From Pseudomonas asplenii (GTDB lineage: Bacteria; Pseudomonadota; Gammaproteobacteria; Pseudomonadales; Pseudomonadaceae): DNA of 64,000 nt. A program made the position numbers and the translations under genes. How positions within the stretch are numbered: position 1 is the first letter of the stretch; every line of letters starts with the position of its first letter. The notes under the pieces are model-generated. The model was not told where the DNA came from, did no database searches, and saw only the letters and a list, made by a program, of their open reading frames with translations. Below, piece by piece: positions 59,111-64,000 of the stretch. The stretch lies in NCBI RefSeq assembly GCF_900105475.1, contig NZ_LT629777.1, positions 5,704,001-5,768,000 on the forward strand, read 5' to 3'.

Positions 59111-59995
59111 ATGAATTTACGATCGCTGGACCTCAACCTGCTGGTGATACTGGACGCGCTGCTCGATGAAGCGCATGTCAGCCGTGCTGCCGAACGGCTT
59201 TTCCTGTCGCAACCGGCCACTTCAGCCGCGCTGCAACGTTGCCGCCATCTGTTTCGCGCCCCCTTACTGGAACGCGGCCGGGGCTGCATGCGCCTGACAC
59301 CGAAAGCGCAGTCCTTGCGCTTGCCATTGAAAACGTTGCTGGTCGACGTGCGCAATCTGGTCGATCTGCCTGAAGTGCCGCTGTCCGATATCCAGCAGAC
59401 GCTGCGCATTACCATGGCCGACTATCCCGCGTTGTTGGTAATCGCGTCGTTGCAACGCGCCCTCAGTGAAACAGCGCCGGGCATTGCGATCGTGGTTCAA
59501 CCCTGGCGAGGGGCCGAGGCCGCTCGCGCAGCCCTGATGGATGGCACCACCGACATCGCCGTTTCGGTCTTTCCCGGGCCGGACGCAGACATTCACTGTG
59601 AGTGGTTGCTCGACGAACACTACGTCATTGCACTGCGCCATGATCACCCGGCCATCCAGGGATTCGATCTCGCCCGGTGGCTGTCCTATCCCCACATTCT
59701 GGTATCGGGCAACGGTGAGGCCAACAGCCCGCTGGATGACGAACTGGCCCAGCTCGGCATGAGCCGGCGCATTGGACTGGTGGTGCCCTCCTTCGGGATG
59801 GTTCCTGAATTGCTGCGCGGTTCAGACATGATTGCCATGCTGCCCTCGCGGGTGTTGTCGGCGACCCGCGATTTGAGTGTGTTACCCGTGCCGATCCCCG
59901 TGAACGGGTTTCAGCTTCACCTGGCGTGGCATCAGCGCCGGGAGAAAGACAAGGCGCTACGGCATGTCACCGGGCTGCTCAAAGAGCTGCTGTGA
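59111..59995 (+). CDS. LysR-family regulator (NodD/NahR-like)
   Basis: A 294-residue LysR with 'LDLNLLVILDALLDEAHVSRAAERLFLSQPATSAALQRCR' HTH and an effector domain starting 'TLRITMADYPALLVIASLQRAL'. Same subclass as the 30405 regulator (DLNLL start). Probably controls the divergent quinone reductase gene. Confidence 0.9.
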   Translation: MNLRSLDLNLLVILDALLDEAHVSRAAERLFLSQPATSAALQRCRHLFRAPLLERGRGCMRLTPKAQSLRLPLKTLLVDVRNLVDLPEVPLSDIQQTLRITMADYPALLVIASLQRALSETAPGIAIVVQPWRGAEAARAALMDGTTDIAVSVFPGPDADIHCEWLLDEHYVIALRHDHPAIQGFDLARWLSYPHILVSGNGEANSPLDDELAQLGMSRRIGLVVPSFGMVPELLRGSDMIAMLPSRVLSATRDLSVLPVPIPVNGFQLHLAWHQRREKDKALRHVTGLLKELL

Positions 59996-60059
59996 TAGGA
60001 CAGGTTTACATCAGCCTTCCTGTCGATGACTCTTGTTCTCAAGACTACCGGTGGTTTTC

Positions 60060-60476
60060 TCACCCATCCGTTCTCCCCCCTGATTGCCGACCAGCCTTGG
60101 GCGAGCCGTCAAGCAGTGCACCCACCACTGCCCGCGCCACTTCCACCGAATGCAGCATGTTCCAGAACAGCGCCCGCTCGACGGGGTTGTCGTGCAGGCC
60201 GATTTCGTCGCCATTGAGTTCAGCGGTTTCAAGCAGGTGGGAGACGTAGGTCAGGGCGTCGTGGGCGGTGATGCCTGGTTGGATGGTAAATAGCGTGGGC
60301 TTGTCAGGCGCTGCGGGGGTGACGGGTTTGCAGGTGGTGAATGCGAGGGTGTCGAGTAGCTGGGCCGGGACTGGCGTGGATTCGTCGTTGGTGGGCTGGC
60401 GCAGATACCGGTCTTTGTCGGACGTACTGAGCACATCGCGGGATGCTGGTGGATCGGGAGTAATTTTCTTAGCCAT
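60060..60476 (-). CDS. DUF3077-family small protein
   Basis: A 138-residue Pseudomonas-type DUF3077 protein: 'LFTIQPGITAHDALTYVSHLLETAE' and 'NPVERALFWNMLHSVEVARAVVGALLDG' are the family core. Function unknown. ATG 60476 is preceded by a long leader (to about 60760) with a terminator-like hairpin. Confidence 0.75.
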   Translation of the reverse strand: MAKKITPDPPASRDVLSTSDKDRYLRQPTNDESTPVPAQLLDTLAFTTCKPVTPAAPDKPTLFTIQPGITAHDALTYVSHLLETAELNGDEIGLHDNPVERALFWNMLHSVEVARAVVGALLDGSPKAGRQSGGRTDG

Positions 60477-60624
60477 GGTGAATCCCCTGTTTAACAGTTA
60501 AGGAGCTCATCCATCCTCGCTGCGAAACAAGGGTGGCGAACTGCGCGCAGGTTCGCAGACCAGGGTAAACAGGAACCCGGCAGGCCGAAGCCTCCTGCGC
60601 ACAGCCCGCCATAACGCGAGCAAC

Positions 60625-60643
60625 AAAAAGCCGCTTACGCGGC
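60625..60643 (-). terminator. Attenuator-like hairpin in the DUF3077 leader
   Basis: On the minus strand GCCGC-GTAA-GCGGC-TTTTT forms a short stem with a T-run about 150 bases upstream of the DUF3077 start. This suggests premature termination control. Confidence 0.6.
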
Positions 60644-60807
60644 GCTGTGCGCCTGTTTACGACCGGGCTGCGAAACCCGTGCCGCTGAATTGGCAGCGGC
60701 AGTCGAACAGTAGCCATCGCATTGGGCGCACACAATATTGTCCCATGCCTGAAAGGCGTAGGAAATATAGGAATATTTGGCAGGCTGTTTCTGCGAGGAA
60801 AAACCTC

Positions 60808-60829
60808 GTAAGCGCTCCATAAACCCCAC
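60808..60829 (+). repeat. IS66 terminal inverted repeat, left
   Basis: 22-bp repeat starting GTAAGCGCTCC and ending AAACCCCAC; perfectly complementary to 62805-62826. Confidence 0.9.
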
Positions 60830-60852
60830 TTGGCTAAAGATAGGTAAAGCGC

Positions 60853-62364
60853 TTAGCTGTGAAGTCGAGGTTCGCAGTTCCACGGCAGCAAGGCTTCGTA
60901 ATCCTCAACCGAAGTCGCCGTTGGCAGGCGTTCCAGTGCGTGGCGCAGCCACGCATAAGGCTCTTGGCCGTTGGCTTTGGCAGTCTCGACCAAGCTGTAA
61001 AGTTGAGCACTGGCCGTCGCGCCCTTGGGCGTGTCGCTAAACAGCCAGTTCTTTCTTCCGATCACGAAGGGGCGGATCGCGCGTTCTGCCGCGTTGTTGT
61101 CCATCGGCAAATACCCTTCCTCGACGTATCGCTCCAGCTTGCTCCAGTTACTTGCGAGGTAACTGATGGCTTTGCCCAAGGCATTCTGAGCGGTGACCTG
61201 GGGCTGCGTCTTTTCGATCCAGCTTTTCAACTGAGCCAGTATCGGCAGGCTATGTTCGTGACGGCCGATTTTACGATCAGCGTCGCTACTGGCCTTCAAG
61301 TCGCGTTCGATCCCATACAGCTTGTTGATCAGATTCAGCGCGATATCCGCACGTCCCGTTTTACCTTTGGGCTGCACTTTCTGTGCTTCAACAAACTTGC
61401 GTCGCGCATGCGCCCAGCAGCCTAGACGCTCAACTCCGTCCTGCGCGCCCAAGGCATTGTAACCGGCGTAGTCATCGGTCATCACGTAACCGCGATAACC
61501 TTCGAGCAGGCGCGTTGGCACCTCCTGCGCACGGCTGGTGGAGTAGTCAAAAAGGATGACCGGCCTATCCGGTGGGCCGCCGGTTTGCACCCACATCCAG
61601 GATTGGCTGCTCGGTTCTCGATCTGGTTCTTTCAGCACTTGCACGCGCGTTTCGTCGCAGTGGATGACGCGGCTTTCCAGTAGCCGGTCGCGCATCAAAT
61701 TCAGCAGCGGCTGAAAGTGTTCGCCGCACTGGATCACCCAGCGAGCCAAAGTCTGGCGCGGGATATCAATACCGTAGCGACCCAACACTTTTTCAAATCG
61801 ATGAAGCGGTAAACCGTCAACGTATTTGGTAGTCAGCAACATCGCCAAAACGCTGGGGCTGGCCATGCTTTTTTCAATCAGTTGAGCAGGCTTGTCCGCA
61901 GTGACTGGGGCGGCTTCGCATTCACGGCAACCGTAGATCTTGCGCACATGCTTGATCACGCGGATCTGCATTGGCACGATCTCAAGCTGCTCGCTGATTT
62001 CCTCACCAATGCTGTGTTTACGGCAACCGCAGGCGCAGGTCAGTTCGTGCTCGGGCAGTTCGTGGATGACTTCGATGCGCGGCAGATCGGCAGGCAGCGG
62101 CTTGCGCTTGCCACGGCGCTTGGCGGGGGCGACAACCTCTTCTTCAGCGTTTTCGTCGATAGCTTCGACGACGCTTTCGGCTTCGTTGAAGAGCGCCAAC
62201 TGCGGTGTGGCCGGATCGGCTGTTTGCTCGGACTTGCGTCCGAACAAGCGCTGGCGCAGCAATGCGTTCTCTTCTTCTAGAAAACCGACCCGCGACTGCA
62301 TCTTCGCAAGCATTTGCTTGAGCAGTTGGAGATCGTCGGGAAGGTTGTCGGGCATGGATTTCAT
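60853..62364 (-). CDS. tnpC: IS66 transposase TnpC
   Basis: A 503-residue IS66 transposase. The N-terminal coiled coil has leucine repeats ([33 protein letters not shown]) and a zf-IS66 Cys motif '[13 protein letters not shown]'. The DDE-type core has '[12 protein letters not shown]', '[10 protein letters not shown]' and '[22 protein letters not shown]' (the terminal Glu). Frame intact. Probably 62364 is the start. Confidence 0.93.
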   Translation of the reverse strand: MKSMPDNLPDDLQLLKQMLAKMQSRVGFLEEENALLRQRLFGRKSEQTADPATPQLALFNEAESVVEAIDENAEEEVVAPAKRRGKRKPLPADLPRIEVIHELPEHELTCACGCRKHSIGEEISEQLEIVPMQIRVIKHVRKIYGCRECEAAPVTADKPAQLIEKSMASPSVLAMLLTTKYVDGLPLHRFEKVLGRYGIDIPRQTLARWVIQCGEHFQPLLNLMRDRLLESRVIHCDETRVQVLKEPDREPSSQSWMWVQTGGPPDRPVILFDYSTSRAQEVPTRLLEGYRGYVMTDDYAGYNALGAQDGVERLGCWAHARRKFVEAQKVQPKGKTGRADIALNLINKLYGIERDLKASSDADRKIGRHEHSLPILAQLKSWIEKTQPQVTAQNALGKAISYLASNWSKLERYVEEGYLPMDNNAAERAIRPFVIGRKNWLFSDTPKGATASAQLYSLVETAKANGQEPYAWLRHALERLPTATSVEDYEALLPWNCEPRLHS

Positions 62365-62382
62365 GCCCTGGATTATACCGAA

Positions 62383-62742
62383 TCAGGCCACGAATCGCGG
62401 CGTCAAAACCTGATGGGGACGGTTACGCCAGAGGTCAAAACCGTCGAGCAGCCAGTTCAGTTCCTGGACGGTGAGGACAATCGCCTCGTCGGTGGCATCG
62501 GGCGATGTTTTGAATCGCTCTGATTCCAGGCGTTTGAGCCAAAGGCAGAAGCCGTTGCGCTCCCAGTACAAGATTTTCACTCGGTTGCGCGGCTTGTTGA
62601 GGAAAACGAAAAGTACCGGGTCGAATACGGCAACCTTGATATCCAGTTCGACCAGCGCAGCCAGTCCGTCGATGGATTTTCGAAAGTCTACAGGTTTGGG
62701 GTAGAGGTACACTTTTTCGACTTTGGCGTCGGGTCGCATCAT
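62383..62742 (-). CDS. tnpB: IS66 accessory protein TnpB (IS66 Orf2-like)
   Basis: A 119-residue Orf2-type protein: 'VYLYPKPVDFRKSIDGLAALVE', 'FVFLNKPRNRVKILYWERNGFCLWLKRLE' and 'LNWLLDGFD' are the family signature. Needed for IS66 transposition with TnpC. It reads toward tnpC with an 18-base gap. Confidence 0.92.
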   Translation of the reverse strand: MMRPDAKVEKVYLYPKPVDFRKSIDGLAALVELDIKVAVFDPVLFVFLNKPRNRVKILYWERNGFCLWLKRLESERFKTSPDATDEAIVLTVQELNWLLDGFDLWRNRPHQVLTPRFVA

Positions 62743-62804
62743 GGCGCACGGGCTCCTGAGAGTATCGGGAGCCCAGCATCCCGCGTTAGCTTAGTGCTTT
62801 GAAT

Positions 62805-62826
62805 GTGGGGTTTATGGAGCGCTTAC
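62805..62826 (-). repeat. IS66 terminal inverted repeat, right
   Basis: Reverse complement of the left 22-bp repeat at 60808. Confidence 0.9.
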
Positions 62827-62827
62827 G

Positions 62828-64000
62828 GTCATCGCGGCCAGGGACCTGAAAAATTACAGTGGTGCTGACGCGACGCAGCCCCCCCTTACTGAAACCAATC
62901 GACAGCTATTGGAAATCTTCGACAGGTTCGCCAAAAGCCATCCGAACACCGGGTATTTATCCGTCGCAACGGATGACGGCGGCTTCGCCGGTTGGCCTGA
63001 CGACAAGACCATAGTCAACTACGATCCACGCTTGCGGCCATGGTACAAAACTGCGATGAGCGCACCGGGGACCACCCTGCGTACAGACGCCTACTATTGG
63101 GCACCCGATGACGTGACGCTGATCTACACCGTGCACACCATTATTGACGCAAACGGGAAAGTTGTGGGGGCAATGGGAATTGATGTGTCGCTCAATCAAC
63201 TCAACGAACTGGTCAAAAAGCTCAAGCTAGGCGACAGTGGCTATCTGATGCTGGTGGAGGGCAACGGCAACGTGCTGGTGGACGCCAGCGATGCCAAGCA
63301 CAACTTCAAGTCCTTAGCCGACCGGGGCCCCAACTACGCCGAGCTGGCCAAGCACGGCGACGGCGTGACTCAGATCGACATCGACGGCGTGGCCTACATG
63401 GCCAACGTGGTCAGCTCCAAAGACCTGGGCTGGCGCTTTATCGGGCTGATCAAGCGCGATGAAGTGATGGCCGGCGCCACCCGGCTGACCTGGCTGATCG
63501 CGGCCATCGCTGCGGCACTGGCCGTGGTCTTTGCCATTGTCGGCGCCAGTTTCGCCAGCATGATCGTGCGCCCGATTCGCGGCGTGGCCGACGGCCTGCA
63601 AGAGATCGCAGAAGGTGAAGGCGACCTCACACGCCAGCTCAAGGTGCAGGGCAAAGACGAAACCGCCAGCCTGGCAGGCTGGTTCAACCAGTTCCTGAGC
63701 ATGATCGCACAGTTGGTGCAGCGCATCGGCAACGCGTCGGCCGACCTGCAGACCGCCGCCGACACCAGCGATGTGGCCAACAACCTCAACCAGGCTGCCG
63801 GTCGCCAGCGTGAAGCGGTGGAATTGGTGAGCACCGCGTTCAACGAGATGGTGGCCACTGCCAACGAAGTGGCACGCTCCTGCAGCGCCGCAGCGTCGAG
63901 CGCCGACCAAGGCTACCGCGACGTGCACACCGGCGAGCAGCATATCGGCGAAGCCACCGGCAGCGTGCTCAAGCTCAGCGAAGACCTGCAGAAGTCGACG
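62828..64000 (+). pseudogene. Methyl-accepting chemotaxis protein, N-terminus lost at the IS66, C-terminus beyond window
   Basis: From base 62828 a frame runs to the window end (~391 codons) with no start codon near the IS junction. It begins inside a dCache sensor domain (late motif 'YDPRLRPWYKTA' and 'TDAYYWAPDDVTLIYTVHT', then 'GVDVS'-like GIDVSLNQL). TM2 is at ~230-255, followed by HAMP ('IRPIRGVADGLQEIAEGEGDLT') and the start of the signalling helix. The first TM and ~100 sensor residues are missing, so the receptor is disrupted. The ligand cannot be named; the R-PWY and YY..D pattern recalls dCache amine/amino-acid receptors. Confidence 0.85.

Larger units (their letters stand above)
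60808..62826 (-). mobile_element. IS66-family insertion sequence (tnpB-tnpC type, no tnpA)
   Basis: A 2,019-base element with perfect 22-bp terminal inverted repeats (GTAAGCGCTCC...) and two genes, TnpB and TnpC, reading minus. The first gene tnpA of classical IS66 is missing. The 8-base flanks differ (AAAACCTC left, GGTCATCG right), so no target duplication is left; a deletion or recombination probably joined different sequences. The right flank is inside a chemotaxis receptor gene. Confidence 0.88.

Noticed and set aside
1..64000. CRISPR arrays, tRNA or rRNA genes
   Set aside because: No regularly spaced repeats, no tRNA-like cloverleaf with a T-arm GGTTCRA block, and no rRNA segments were recognised by reading.

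Overview
The window looks like a chromosomal segment of a Pseudomonas of the fluorescens/putida type. The evidence is high GC outside a few islands, Pseudomonas-style catabolic operons, a DUF3077 gene, IS3 and IS66 elements, and solo LuxR and LysR regulators. I see no rRNA, tRNA or CRISPR array. Much of the window is accessory DNA in blocks with different histories.

Region 1 (1-11 kb) is a defence-type island read almost wholly on the minus strand. It holds the 5' part of a Wadjet-type operon (jetA, jetB and the N-terminus of jetC; jetD should lie beyond base 1), a decayed HipA-like kinase, and a module of a PIN-like protein, a CHAT-type protease-like protein and a ComEC-like metallo-beta-lactamase-fold protein. 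An IS3-family element sits inside the apparent CHAT reading frame and separates about 78 N-terminal codons from the rest.

Region 2 (11.2-16 kb) is a gamma-glutamyltransferase-like enzyme with a polar amino acid ABC transporter and a GntR/FadR regulator.

Region 3 (16.3-32.7 kb) is a long catabolic cluster. It encodes a flavin monooxygenase, a Rieske protein, a VOC dioxygenase, a FAH-family hydrolase, a cupin, a cyclase-family hydrolase, a NAD-dependent epimerase/dehydrogenase and an MFS transporter. It also carries a DUF1302/DUF1329/YCF48/MMPL envelope module and a divergent LysR regulator with an alpha/beta hydrolase. It probably degrades a hydrophobic aromatic compound that I cannot name.

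Region 4 (32.8-42.5 kb) is the most striking. An extra pyruvate dehydrogenase E1 (aceE) has no aceF beside it. With it are a MarR regulator, a stand-alone E1 C-terminal-like protein and a glutathione transferase. All are linked by three copies of TTGCA-N2-TGCAA in their divergent promoters. Next comes a solo LuxR receptor and a tightly overlapping five-gene operon (rohP-like arginine oxidase, DUF6190-like protein, DHDPS-like aldolase, haem-oxygenase-like diiron oxygenase, Rieske ferredoxin). This matches the architecture of the azomycin (2-nitroimidazole) pathway from L-arginine. A lux-box-like dyad lies upstream, and a strong terminator closes the operon.

Region 5 (42.5-60.5 kb) is a mosaic. 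It has a large secreted propeller protein with a CxxCH motif, a tiny secreted Cys-rich peptide with a decayed tandem copy, a UvrA-like ABC ATPase, a CarG-like periplasmic protein and a second, actinobacterial-looking valyl-tRNA synthetase with an anomalous 5' end. Two SDR genes with LysR/AraC regulators, a quinone reductase, an SmpA-like lipoprotein and several gene remnants follow.

Region 6 (60.8-64 kb) is an IS66-family element lacking tnpA. It abuts an N-terminally truncated chemotaxis receptor that runs off the window.
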